Positions 8,108 to 15,430 of a stretch of DNA of 64,000 nucleotides are shown here, piece by piece. Source of the stretch: Pseudomonas sp. PD9R (GTDB lineage: Bacteria; Pseudomonadota; Gammaproteobacteria; Pseudomonadales; Pseudomonadaceae); the NCBI RefSeq assembly GCF_019200975.1, contig NZ_JAHTMR010000008.1, forward strand, positions 140,089-204,088. The letters are read 5' to 3'. Position 1 is the first letter of the stretch. Every line of letters starts with the position of its first letter. Made by a program: the position numbers and the translations under genes. The notes under the pieces are model-generated. The model worked only from the letters and a program-made list of their open reading frames with translations. It was not told the DNA's origin and did not search any database.

Positions 8108-9187
8108 ATGAATTTCACATGGCGCAGGAAAACCGCCGAGTACAACGCTGCGCCGCCGGTGCCGGTGAGCCCGCCGGCAATCGCGGAGAAAGTGGATGAC
8201 GCCCTGTTGACCCAACGCAAGGCCGAACTGCGCGACCGTGATTTCTTTCGTGGACTGGCGCAGCACTTGCTGACTTGCGGCAACTCGTTGTCGCCGGTGA
8301 GTGAATCTTTCTCGATGCTCAACCAGCGCCTCAAGCTCAACCACCAACGGGCCGAAACCGTGGCCCGGGCCGCCATCGACAACCGCGAACAAGTCAGTCA
8401 CCTGCAAGAGCAATCGCGGGTCATGGCCGCCGGGCTCGATGCGCTGGAAGACGTGATCACCCATTTGGTCGGCCGCGCCAGCGAGATTGACCGCATCGTC
8501 GATTTGATCAGCGACATCGCCCGCAAGACCAACCTGTTGGCGCTCAACGCGGCCATTGAAGCGGCGCGCGCCGGGGACACCGGGCGCGGTTTTGCGGTGG
8601 TCGCCGGTGAAGTGCGGCTGCTGGCGGAAAAAACCGCCGAAGCGACTCGGGAAATCGTCAAGGAAACCTCGGCCATCCAGCAGGAAATCAGCCAGGCCAA
8701 ACAGGCGATTTCGCAACAGAATCAGGTCTCCAACGCCTTCGGTGCGGTGATCGACAAAACCGCCGAGGCCATGGCCGGCATGTACGGCGAAGCACAGCAG
8801 ATGCAACGTGAAATCGACCAGTCGCACCTGCTGTCCAACGTCGAACTGGCCAACCTGCAAGAGCTGACACTCAAGGTCACGGTGTACGACCGCCTGCTCA
8901 ATCCCAAACCCCATTCACCGCTGACCCTGCCGGACGAAACCGAGTGCCTGTTCGGCCAGTGGTACTACGGCGAAGCGAGCCAGACACAACAGCGCGACGC
9001 CGATTTTCGGCGCATGGAAGTACCGCATCAGTTGGTGCATAGCAGCGGGCAGGCCGCACTTGAAGCGCACGCCCGAGGTGAGCTGGAAGAGGCGCTGAAG
9101 CAGGTCGCGCAGATGGAAGAGGCGAATGCCGCGGTCATGCGCACCGTCAAGGGATTGCTCCATTCGCGGTTGCAATCGACGGTCTGA
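8108..9187 (+). CDS. Soluble methyl-accepting chemotaxis protein with C-terminal CZB domain
   Basis: This is a 359-residue cytoplasmic chemoreceptor with no transmembrane segment. The start is the ATG after a strong GGAGGGGAG; 39 upstream in-frame codons are not expected to be translated. Residues about 85-245 form the signalling coiled coil, with the conserved tip ISDIARKTNLLALNAAIEAA (about 135-154) and GRGFAVVAGEVRLLAEKTAE. Residues about 245-315 are a chemoreceptor zinc-binding domain: Cys280 in CLFGQWYY and the His307/His311 pair (PHQLVH) are present. The first histidine ligand of the usual three-His one-Cys set is not where expected; the aligned position appears to be Lys256 (LKVTVYDR). 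No che genes are adjacent, so it must couple to an array elsewhere. Confidence 0.9.
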   Translation: MNFTWRRKTAEYNAAPPVPVSPPAIAEKVDDALLTQRKAELRDRDFFRGLAQHLLTCGNSLSPVSESFSMLNQRLKLNHQRAETVARAAIDNREQVSHLQEQSRVMAAGLDALEDVITHLVGRASEIDRIVDLISDIARKTNLLALNAAIEAARAGDTGRGFAVVAGEVRLLAEKTAEATREIVKETSAIQQEISQAKQAISQQNQVSNAFGAVIDKTAEAMAGMYGEAQQMQREIDQSHLLSNVELANLQELTLKVTVYDRLLNPKPHSPLTLPDETECLFGQWYYGEASQTQQRDADFRRMEVPHQLVHSSGQAALEAHARGELEEALKQVAQMEEANAAVMRTVKGLLHSRLQSTV

Positions 9188-9192
9188 GGCCT

Positions 9193-9217
9193 AATGCCCC
9201 GGGTCCATTCGGGGCAA
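9193..9217. terminator. Weak stem-loop between convergent genes
   Basis: A seven-base stem (TGCCCCG / CGGGGCA) with a nine-base loop lies just after the chemoreceptor stop and before the convergent muramidase stop. It has no clear T-run, so termination is only possible, not shown. Confidence 0.3.
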
Positions 9218-9228
9218 TAGCTAATGAG

Positions 9229-10020
9229 TCAGAGCGACAACGCCAGGATTCGGTTGCGCAAGTGCTCCAGCGTTTCATCGTTTAGCACCGTGGTCTGGTC
9301 CAGACCTTCTTTGGCCTGGAACAGGTTCATGGCGTCGCGGGTCTGTTTGCCGACAATGCCGTCGACCGTACCGGGAAACCAGCCCAGGTAGATCAGGTAG
9401 GTTTGCGCCATGCGAATCCGCAGGTCCGGCGTCCCGCCATAAGAGAACTTTTGATACGCGGCACTGAGGCGCAAGTCGTAATGGTTGATGGCGTAATTGG
9501 GGCCGTTGTAACGACGAGCGAAGTTTGCCCAATCCTTGGCCCGCAGCGCCGCCACCGAACCGCCGCCGATCAGCTCGCCTACGGTGCACAGCAGTTGTTC
9601 GTTCTCGGACACCACCATGCGCTTGACCATCGCCTCGACATCCACCGAACCCGTGGTGGCGAAATTGAAGCCCATCGTCTGGCCCAGCCCCCACGACGTA
9701 CTTTGCAGCGCCGCGTTACGGTTCAGGCTAAGGGCCTGATTCAACCGATCATATTGGTGCGCCCCCGATGCGCCATAGTTGCCGGGCATCTTGCTGCTGA
9801 TATCAGGGTGTTGCGCGTCAAACGTCTGGTGGGTCAAACGACTGAACACGTGACGCTCGTACAGGATTTTGGGGCGACGATCGGAAAAAAATCCGTTGCC
9901 TGAGGTTTCTACTGCCAGAACAGCCCAGAGTTGTGCAGCACTGACGTTGGCCAGGTCCAGGGCATTTTCCAGACCTTCATCATCAAGCGCTGCGCCATGG
10001 CTGGTGAATTCATCGCTCAT
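9229..10020 (-). CDS. N-acetylmuramidase (endolysin-like) with C-terminal peptidoglycan-binding domain
   Basis: This 263-residue protein is of the N-acetylmuramidase (DUF3380-type) family, predicted to cut peptidoglycan glycan strands. Residues about 20-195 are the muramidase domain, with the likely catalytic glutamate at Glu38 (AVLAVETSGNGFF) and family hallmarks RRPKILYERHVFSRLT, SWGLGQTMGFN and FARRYNGPNY. Residues about 205-260 form a peptidoglycan-binding helical module (YLGWFPGTVDGIVGKQTRDA). There is no signal peptide, as in phage lysins that rely on a holin. No phage, holin or type VI secretion genes surround it, so it is either a domesticated lysin or an independently acquired enzyme. 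Confidence 0.88.
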   Translation of the reverse strand: MSDEFTSHGAALDDEGLENALDLANVSAAQLWAVLAVETSGNGFFSDRRPKILYERHVFSRLTHQTFDAQHPDISSKMPGNYGASGAHQYDRLNQALSLNRNAALQSTSWGLGQTMGFNFATTGSVDVEAMVKRMVVSENEQLLCTVGELIGGGSVAALRAKDWANFARRYNGPNYAINHYDLRLSAAYQKFSYGGTPDLRIRMAQTYLIYLGWFPGTVDGIVGKQTRDAMNLFQAKEGLDQTTVLNDETLEHLRNRILALSL

Positions 10021-10114
10021 GACGGCCTCCTTCGAACAGGAAACGCGGGGGGTACGGTTTAAGCGTAGGTGGGCCGGGCCTTTGCAGACGCTTTTGCGAT
10101 CATCGGTGCAGGCC

Positions 10115-10139
10115 AGCGACCGCCCCGATGGCGGTCGCT
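10115..10139. terminator. GC-rich hairpin downstream of cynT
   Basis: A ten-base stem (AGCGACCGCC / GGCGGTCGCT) with a short CCGAT loop lies 11 bp beyond the cynT stop. A T-run is poor on the cynT strand, so it may be a weak terminator or an mRNA 3' stabiliser. Confidence 0.45.
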
Positions 10140-10149
10140 ATTGTCTTAC

Positions 10150-10809
10150 TCAAGCGGCTTCGACAGCTTTGCCATAGACGGCGCAGGTGGCTGGGTGCTC
10201 GGCCAGCGAGACAAAGCGGCGGCTGCCGGCGTCCAGTGCATCGATCGAACCGGTCTCGATGTCGTAGACCCAGCCATGCAGGTTCAGCAGGCCTTTTTCC
10301 TGGGCCAGGCGCACGCTCGGGTGGGTCTGGATGTTGGCCAGTTGCGCGATGACATTTTCGCGAACCATGGAGCTGACTTTGGCTGCTTCATTGGCGTGGG
10401 TGCGTGATTCGTTGATGACTTTTGCCGACTCGGAATGTTGCAACCAGCCGGCGACGGCAGGCAGGTGATCCATGCATTTGCACTTGGCAACAGCGGTCAT
10501 GGCACCACAATCGGAATGCCCGCAGATCACGATATCAGTCACGCCCAACACCGCGACGGCGTATTCGACCGTAGCCGAGACACCACCAGGATGGGGGCTG
10601 TAGGACGGCACGATGTTGCCGGCGTTACGGATCACGAACAGTTCACCGGGTTCTTGCTGGGTCAGCAGTTCCGGCACGACACGGCTGTCGGAGCAAGTGA
10701 TGAACAGCGTACCGGGGTGTTGCGTGGTGGCCAGGTGTTTGAACAGATCGGTGCGTTGTGGAAATGCTTCTTTCTGGAACTTCAAAAAACCTTCGATGAG
10801 CGCTTTCAT
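10150..10809 (-). CDS. cynT: Beta-class carbonic anhydrase of the cyanate system
   Basis: This 219-residue beta-carbonic anhydrase is the same length as E. coli CynT. Zinc ligands and the catalytic dyad are visible: Cys39, Asp41 and Arg43 (ITCSDSRVV), His98 and Cys101 (GHSDCGAM). It supplies bicarbonate for cyanase by hydrating CO2, which would otherwise be lost from the cell. The start is the ATG after AGAGGA; an upstream extension is unsupported. It is divergent from cynR, and its 122-bp control region is duplicated in front of cynS. cynS is not its operon partner here but lies 7.1 kb away with its own promoter. Confidence 0.93.
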   Translation of the reverse strand: MKALIEGFLKFQKEAFPQRTDLFKHLATTQHPGTLFITCSDSRVVPELLTQQEPGELFVIRNAGNIVPSYSPHPGGVSATVEYAVAVLGVTDIVICGHSDCGAMTAVAKCKCMDHLPAVAGWLQHSESAKVINESRTHANEAAKVSSMVRENVIAQLANIQTHPSVRLAQEKGLLNLHGWVYDIETGSIDALDAGSRRFVSLAEHPATCAVYGKAVEAA

Positions 10810-10837
10810 GGTGAGTCCTCTTGGTTGAGACGGGTTA

Positions 10838-10919
10838 CTTGGGTGTGAAGCCATCTTCTGCCGATCAATCCATAGCGTCCAAGACCGATATACAATGCGG
10901 CGCATAAGTGCTGCCTATA
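10838..10919. promoter_or_regulatory. cynT/cynR divergent control region (probable CynR site), copy 1
   Basis: This 82-bp block matches the region in front of cynS (18364-18444) at about 70 of 82 positions by eye. It holds the LysR-type element at 10903-10919 (TATAGGCAGCACTTATG on the cynT strand) with T-N11-A spacing, and the shared core TATCGGTCTTGGACGCTAT shows one base of variation before it. The binding of CynR is inferred from its position between cynR and cynT and from the duplication. Confidence 0.7.
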
Positions 10920-10931
10920 GAAGGTGATCCC

Positions 10932-11810
10932 ATGCTGCTGCGTCATCTGCGTTACTTGCTGGCCGTCGCCGACCACGGCGGCTTCACCCGTGCTGCCGAG
11001 GCGCTGCACGTGTCCCAGCCAACCCTGTCGCAACAGATCCGGCAACTGGAAGAAACCCTTGGCGTCAGCCTGTTCGACCGCACGTCGCGCACGATCAAAC
11101 CGACCGATGCGGGAGAGGCCTACATCGAATGCGCCCGGCGGGTGCTGGTGGAACTGGCGGCAGGCAAGCGTGCGTTACATGACGTAAAGGATTTGTCCCG
11201 CGGTTCCTTGCGCCTGGCCATGACCCCGACCTTCATGGCGTATTTGGTGGGGCCGCTGGTGCGCGATTACGTGGCGCAGTTTCCGCACATCAATCTGCAG
11301 ATTTTCGAGTTATCGATGGACGACATCGAAGCCGGGCTGGCGGACGATTCGCTGGATATCGCCATTGCCTTTGATCAGGTGAGAAGTGCCGACATCGAGT
11401 CAATCACCGTATTTACCGAAACGCTGGGGGTGATGGTCGGGCGCGACCACCCGTTTTACCAGCGTCAGGATGCGCTGACCGATGAAGAAGTGGCGCAGTT
11501 GGACTTTGCGCTGCTGACTTCGGACTTTGTCACTCGCACCCGCATTGATGAGTACTTTGCCCACGCGCAGATCACGCCCAAGGTGGCCATTGAGGTCAAT
11601 TCGGTGAACACCTTGCTCGAAGTCATTCGGCACACCGCGATTGCCACGATCCTGCCGGAACCCATCGCCACCCAGGATCGAGCATTGCGCAAGATTCCGC
11701 TGGTGGGGGAAGCGCCCAGACGCGATGCGGCGCTGCTTCGGCGCAAAAACAACTATCACAGTGCGGCCTCGATGGCCTTTATGAATCTGGTGCTGGGAAC
11801 GGTGAGTTAA
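10932..11810 (+). CDS. cynR: LysR-family regulator of cyanate genes
   Basis: This 292-residue LysR-type activator has an N-terminal winged helix-turn-helix at about 1-60 (FTRAAEALHVSQPTLSQQIR) and a co-inducer domain at about 90-290. The start is chosen at MLLRHLRYLLAVADHGG, preceded by AAGGTG; eight earlier in-frame codons lack a ribosome binding site. It is divergent from cynT, the arrangement known for CynR in enteric bacteria, where cyanate or azide is the inducer. The duplicated operator in front of cynS suggests that it also controls that distant gene. The assignment rests on sequence pattern and gene context. Confidence 0.9.
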   Translation: MLLRHLRYLLAVADHGGFTRAAEALHVSQPTLSQQIRQLEETLGVSLFDRTSRTIKPTDAGEAYIECARRVLVELAAGKRALHDVKDLSRGSLRLAMTPTFMAYLVGPLVRDYVAQFPHINLQIFELSMDDIEAGLADDSLDIAIAFDQVRSADIESITVFTETLGVMVGRDHPFYQRQDALTDEEVAQLDFALLTSDFVTRTRIDEYFAHAQITPKVAIEVNSVNTLLEVIRHTAIATILPEPIATQDRALRKIPLVGEAPRRDAALLRRKNNYHSAASMAFMNLVLGTVS

Positions 11811-11822
11811 CACACCAAAAAC

Positions 11823-11914
11823 CTGTGGGAGTGAGCCTGCTCGCGATGGCGGTTGCACAGCCAGCTTTTGTGTTATCCGAGGGGCCGCTATCGCGAGCAG
11901 GCTCGCTTCCACAA
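11823..11914. repeat. REP pair (GAGCCTGCTCGCGATGG variant)
   Basis: Inverted units TGTGGGAGTGAGCCTGCTCG and CGAGCAGGCTCGCTTCCACA lie about 35 bp apart after the cynR stop. This is a sequence variant of the GAGCGAGCTTGCTCGC class. Confidence 0.8.
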
Positions 11915-11946
11915 GGGGTGTACAGGCGCTGATCATTTCGTACCGT

Positions 11947-11982
11947 GAAATGCTGGATTGTAAAAGCTGGTCATTCCTCTAT
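11947..11982 (+). promoter_or_regulatory. Conserved promoter/operator block before the GST gene
   Basis: The pattern GAAA-N3-TGGATTGTA-N5-TGGTCATTC is matched almost exactly at 14687-14723 before the DJ-1 gene. The first part ends 95 bp before the start codon here and 94 bp there. TTGTAA with TATTTG 16 bp further could be -35 and -10 elements. It is a probable shared binding site for one or both LysR proteins encoded downstream (inference). Confidence 0.5.
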
Positions 11983-12056
11983 TTGGGAGTGGGGTGGAAG
12001 ATGGCCCCGCATCGACGCGATGACCGCGTCGAACCCCATAAGATCCGGAGTATGTT

Positions 12057-12686
12057 ATGTCCCAGCAAGCGATCAAACTTTATCGTCACCCGCTGTCCGG
12101 CCACTCCCATCGGGTCGAATTGATGTTGTCCCTGCTTGGCCTGCCTACCGAACTGGTATTCGTGGACCTGATGAAAGGCGCCCACAAAACCCCGGAATTT
12201 CTGGCCATCAATAGTTTTGGCCAAGTGCCTGTTATCGATGACAACGGAAAGATACTGGCCGATTCGAACGGCATTCTGGTTTACCTTGCCGCCAAGTATG
12301 GCGACGGCCAATGGCTGCCGAGCGATCCGTTAACCCAGGCAAAGGTCCAGCGCTGGCTGTCGGTGGCTGCGGGGCAGATCAATTCGGGGCCCGCCACTGC
12401 TCGACTGATCACTGTGTTTGGTGCCGGTTACAACGCTGAAGACGCGATCAGCAAGTCCCACGCCTTGCTCAAGGTCATGGAGCAAGAGTTGGCGCACAGC
12501 AAATTTCTGGCGGGCGACAAGCCGACTGTCGCCGATGTTGCGGCTTATACCTATGTGGCCCACGCACCCGAGGGCAATGTCGCACTGACTGACTATCCTC
12601 ATGTCCGTGCCTGGCTGAACAGCATCGAAGCCTTGCCGAACTTCGTCGGCATGCAACGTACTGCAACAGGCCTGCAGCAAGCTTGA
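12057..12686 (+). CDS. Glutathione S-transferase family protein
   Basis: This 209-residue cytosolic GST has a thioredoxin-like N-terminal domain (about 5-85) starting IKLYRHPLSGHSHRVELMLS; the serine of HPLSGHSHR is the likely glutathione-activating residue. The cis-proline motif QVPVIDD and the glutathione-contact motif ADSNGILVYLA follow. The helical C-terminal domain has the fold-capping FLAGDKPTVADVAAYTYV motif. GGAG precedes the ATG. It may lead a small regulon with the two LysR genes after it and the DJ-1 gene, since its promoter block recurs before the latter. The substrate is unknown. Confidence 0.9.
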   Translation: MSQQAIKLYRHPLSGHSHRVELMLSLLGLPTELVFVDLMKGAHKTPEFLAINSFGQVPVIDDNGKILADSNGILVYLAAKYGDGQWLPSDPLTQAKVQRWLSVAAGQINSGPATARLITVFGAGYNAEDAISKSHALLKVMEQELAHSKFLAGDKPTVADVAAYTYVAHAPEGNVALTDYPHVRAWLNSIEALPNFVGMQRTATGLQQA

Positions 12687-12756
12687 TTCAACCCTTTTGG
12701 TGCTTGTCGCGGGCGTTTGCGGCAAGCGCCGTTGTTTCACCAAGACAGGGTCGCCC

Positions 12757-13677
12757 ATGGATCGCTTTCAAGAGATGCAGATATTTATGGCGGTGGCCGA
12801 GGACGAAGGCTTTGCAGCTGCCGCCCGGCGTCTGAATATTTCGCCACCCAGCGTGACCCGTGCCATCGCTGCCATGGAGGAGCGAATCGGCACACAGCTG
12901 CTGTCGCGAACGACCCGCAGCCTGCACCTGACCGAAGCGGGGCAACGCTATCTGGAAGATTGCCGGCGAATCCTCAGTGAGATTGAGGAAGCGGAGGAAG
13001 CCGCCGCCGGTAGCTACTCAATACCCTGTGGGCATTTGACGGTGACGGCTTCGGTCCTGTTCGGAGAGTTGTACATCGCGCCGCTGCTGGCTGAATACCT
13101 GGACCAGTTTCCTTCCGTGCATGTCAACGCCTTGCTGGTCGACCGTGTGGTGAGCATGGCGGACGAAGGTATTGATGTGGCCATTCGCATCGGCCATTTG
13201 CTCGACAATAATCAGCACGCCATCAAGGTGGGGGAGGTACGGCAAGTCATCTGCGCCGCGCCCGCTTATTTTGAGCGGTACGGCAGGCCGCATCACCCCG
13301 GAGAGTTAAGTTCGGCCAACATTGTCATGTCTTCGGCCAGTCATCTGTTAAGCGATTGGCAGTTCATGAATGACGGCCATGCCTTGAGCTTTCGCTTTGA
13401 CCCGCGTTTGGTAGTCAGTGCGAATCAGGCGGCTATCAATGTTGCCTGCCTGGGCTGGGGCATTACGCGGGTGTTGTCCTATCAGGTCGCCAGCCAGGTT
13501 GCGACCGGCGAACTGGAGGTAGTGCTCCAGGCCTATGAACCGCCCGCGCTGCCGATTCAGGTGGTGTACCAGAAGAGTAACCGTGTGCCGGCAAAGGTTC
13601 GCACTTTCGTGGATTTCCTTACTGAACGGCTGCGAAATAACGTCGCGCTCAAACCGATTGTGAAGGTCAGCACCTGA
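12757..13677 (+). CDS. LysR-family transcriptional regulator (first of a tandem pair)
   Basis: This 306-residue LysR protein has its helix-turn-helix at about 18-60 (FAAAARRLNISPPSVTRAIA) and the effector domain after about residue 90. It starts MDRFQEMQIFMAVAEDEGF, the usual start for the CrgA/DsdC-like LysR group; earlier in-frame codons are not supported. The gene follows the GST gene by 70 bp in the same direction and its stop overlaps the start of a second LysR gene by one base. The two proteins share the MDR(F/Y)(Q/H)EM start and the C-terminal pattern ALP(I/V)(Q/H)VVY, so they are probably old duplicates. Control of the GST and DJ-1 genes is an inference from the shared promoter block. 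Confidence 0.88.
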   Translation: MDRFQEMQIFMAVAEDEGFAAAARRLNISPPSVTRAIAAMEERIGTQLLSRTTRSLHLTEAGQRYLEDCRRILSEIEEAEEAAAGSYSIPCGHLTVTASVLFGELYIAPLLAEYLDQFPSVHVNALLVDRVVSMADEGIDVAIRIGHLLDNNQHAIKVGEVRQVICAAPAYFERYGRPHHPGELSSANIVMSSASHLLSDWQFMNDGHALSFRFDPRLVVSANQAAINVACLGWGITRVLSYQVASQVATGELEVVLQAYEPPALPIQVVYQKSNRVPAKVRTFVDFLTERLRNNVALKPIVKVST

Positions 13678-14576
13678 TGGATCGCTACCACGAAATGGTG
13701 ATGTTCGAAGCGCTGTCGGAGCGACCGAGTCTCGCGTCGGCGGCTCGTCGCCTTGATGTGTCCGGCCCGACGGTGGTGCGTGCCATTGCCCGGCTGGAGG
13801 CGCGTCTCGGTGTGACGCTATTGTTGCGCAGTACCCGAGGCGTGGTTCTGACCGAGGCCGGCGCAGCGTTCATGGCCGACTGTTCGCGCATCCTCAAGGG
13901 GATCGAAGAAGCCGAGGCGTCGGCGAAAGGCTTGCATGTCCAGGCGCATGGCAATCTGACCGTCCTGCTGCCGCTGCTGTTCAGCCGCCATGTCATGACA
14001 CCCTTGCTCGTGGGTTATATGGATCTGTATCCCCAGGTCCGGTTATTCACGCACTACCACGATCGATTTCCGAACATGAATGAGGAGGGGCTGGACGTCG
14101 CGGTGCTGGTCGGTCACCTGCCCAGTTCATCATTGATTGCCCGGCCGGTTGGCCACGTACGATCAATCGTTTGCGCCAGTCCCGGTTATCTCGCCGGGCA
14201 TGGCGAACCAGAGGTGCCAGAAGACCTTAAGCATCATCGATTAGTCGCCAACAAAGCCTATCGAGACAGGGTTCAGTGGGACTTTCAACGGCAGGGCGAG
14301 CCGACCAGCGTCAAGGTCCGTACGCGGCTCAGTTGCGCCACGGTGCAGGCGGCCATCGAGGCGGCGGCGCAGGGCGCCGGATTGACTCGCTGCCCGAGCT
14401 ATCCGTTGTACGACTATTTGACCAGCGGGCGCTTGCTTCCGGTCTTGCGATCGTTTGAATTGCCGGCGCTGCCGGTGCATGTGGTTTATCGCGAAGGGCG
14501 CAAAGCCTCTATGCGGGTGCGCAGTTTTGTCGACTACATCGTCGATGGCCTGCGCCAGCACCCGGCCATGAACTGA
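13677..14576 (+). CDS. LysR-family transcriptional regulator (second of a tandem pair)
   Basis: This 299-residue LysR protein has its helix-turn-helix at about 18-58 (LASAARRLDVSGPTVVRAIA). Its start codon overlaps the stop of the preceding LysR gene (TGATG), so the two are translationally coupled and likely made together, perhaps as hetero-oligomers. Its effector domain (about 90-295) is clearly related to that of its neighbour but diverged. It is followed by a REP pair, then the DJ-1 gene with its own promoter block. The ligand is unknown. Confidence 0.88.
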   Translation: MDRYHEMVMFEALSERPSLASAARRLDVSGPTVVRAIARLEARLGVTLLLRSTRGVVLTEAGAAFMADCSRILKGIEEAEASAKGLHVQAHGNLTVLLPLLFSRHVMTPLLVGYMDLYPQVRLFTHYHDRFPNMNEEGLDVAVLVGHLPSSSLIARPVGHVRSIVCASPGYLAGHGEPEVPEDLKHHRLVANKAYRDRVQWDFQRQGEPTSVKVRTRLSCATVQAAIEAAAQGAGLTRCPSYPLYDYLTSGRLLPVLRSFELPALPVHVVYREGRKASMRVRSFVDYIVDGLRQHPAMN

Positions 14577-14585
14577 ACACGACGC

Positions 14586-14663
14586 TATGGAGCTGTCGCA
14601 GGCTGCGATCTTTTGATCTTCAAAAACAAGATCAAAAGATCGCAGCCTGCGGCAGCTCCTACA
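14586..14663. repeat. REP pair (GCCGCAGGCTGCGATCTTTTGAT class)
   Basis: A near-perfect long hairpin: AGCTGTCGCAGGCTGCGATC, then TTTTGATC with its complement, then GATCGCAGCCTGCGGCAGCT. The two units are almost adjacent, so this REPIN can fold into one long stem and may terminate the LysR transcript. Confidence 0.9.
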
Positions 14664-14686
14664 GTTGTTTGGCCATTTCAGCGGAC

Positions 14687-14723
14687 GAAACAGTGGATTG
14701 TATTTTTTGGTGATTCTCTCGAT
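14687..14723 (+). promoter_or_regulatory. Conserved promoter/operator block before the DJ-1 gene
   Basis: GAAA-N3-TGGATTGTA-N5-TGGTGATTC matches the block at 11947-11982. The end of TGGATTGTA lies 94 bp before the start codon, against 95 bp for the GST gene. The match covers all 13 defined bases of the first part and extends into TGGTSATTC. Confidence 0.5.
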
Positions 14724-14795
14724 GGCTGTCAGGGCAGAGCATGAGCCCCACGCAATCCTTCGATCATCACGCCTGACCACAGAGGTTCTTTTCCG

Positions 14796-15419
14796 ATGAA
14801 ACGCGTGCTCATGTTACTGGCCAACGGCGTCGAACCCTTGGAAATGGCGGCCTTCACCGACGTGCTTGGTTGGGCCGACTTACTCGGCGATCATCCGCTA
14901 GAGTTAGTCAACGCGGGCCTTCGCGCGCATATCGTCACAACGTTCGGGTTGTCCCTCAACCCCAGCCACTTGTTGAGCGAACTGGACCTGAATACCTTCG
15001 ATGCCTTGGCGTTGCCCGGTGGTTTTGAACCGGCAGGGTTTTATGAAGAAGCCTTGAGCGAACCCTTCCTGGCGACCATCCGTCACTTTGTCGAAGCCGG
15101 CAAGCCGGTGGCCAGTGTCTGTGTGTCGTCGGTGTGCCTGGGTGCAGCCGGCGTGTTGCGAGACCGCAACGCAACGACCTATCACCAGGTGGGCGGCAAA
15201 CGCAAAAACCAGTTGCTTGAGACCGGTGCCCGGTTTGTCGATCGGCCTGTGGTCGTCGATGGCCGCCTCATTACCTCCAGCGGGCCAGGCACCGCCACCG
15301 AAGTCGCGTTTGTATTGTTGGAGCAACTGACCAGCAGCGAAAACGCCGCCCATATTCGTAAAAAAATGCGCTTTGCGACACCAGATCGTGATTGGTACGA
15401 AACGCCACAAGTGCCCTAG
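14796..15419 (+). CDS. DJ-1/PfpI family protein
   Basis: This 207-residue protein of the DJ-1 branch has the nucleophile-elbow cysteine probably at Cys109 (KPVASVCVSSVCLG), the acidic partner in the NGVEPLEMAAF segment (about 10-20) and the LALPGGFEPAGFYEE loop. Family members act as deglycases or glyoxalases, chaperones or oxidative-stress sensors; activity here cannot be read from sequence. Eleven bases separate its stop from the start of the PNPOx-reductase fusion gene, so the two are an operon. Its promoter block is shared with the GST gene 2.7 kb upstream. Confidence 0.87.
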   Translation: MKRVLMLLANGVEPLEMAAFTDVLGWADLLGDHPLELVNAGLRAHIVTTFGLSLNPSHLLSELDLNTFDALALPGGFEPAGFYEEALSEPFLATIRHFVEAGKPVASVCVSSVCLGAAGVLRDRNATTYHQVGGKRKNQLLETGARFVDRPVVVDGRLITSSGPGTATEVAFVLLEQLTSSENAAHIRKKMRFATPDRDWYETPQVP

Positions 15420-15430
15420 AGGAGGTGAGC

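Noticed and set aside
9229..10020. Prophage remnant around the muramidase gene
   Set aside because: No integrase, holin, structural or att-like sequences are visible in the flanks.
15392..15430. Earlier start for the PNPOx fusion gene overlapping the DJ-1 gene
   Set aside because: The ATG at 15431 has a strong GGAGG and gives the normal family N-terminus; the earlier frame codes inside the DJ-1 gene end.
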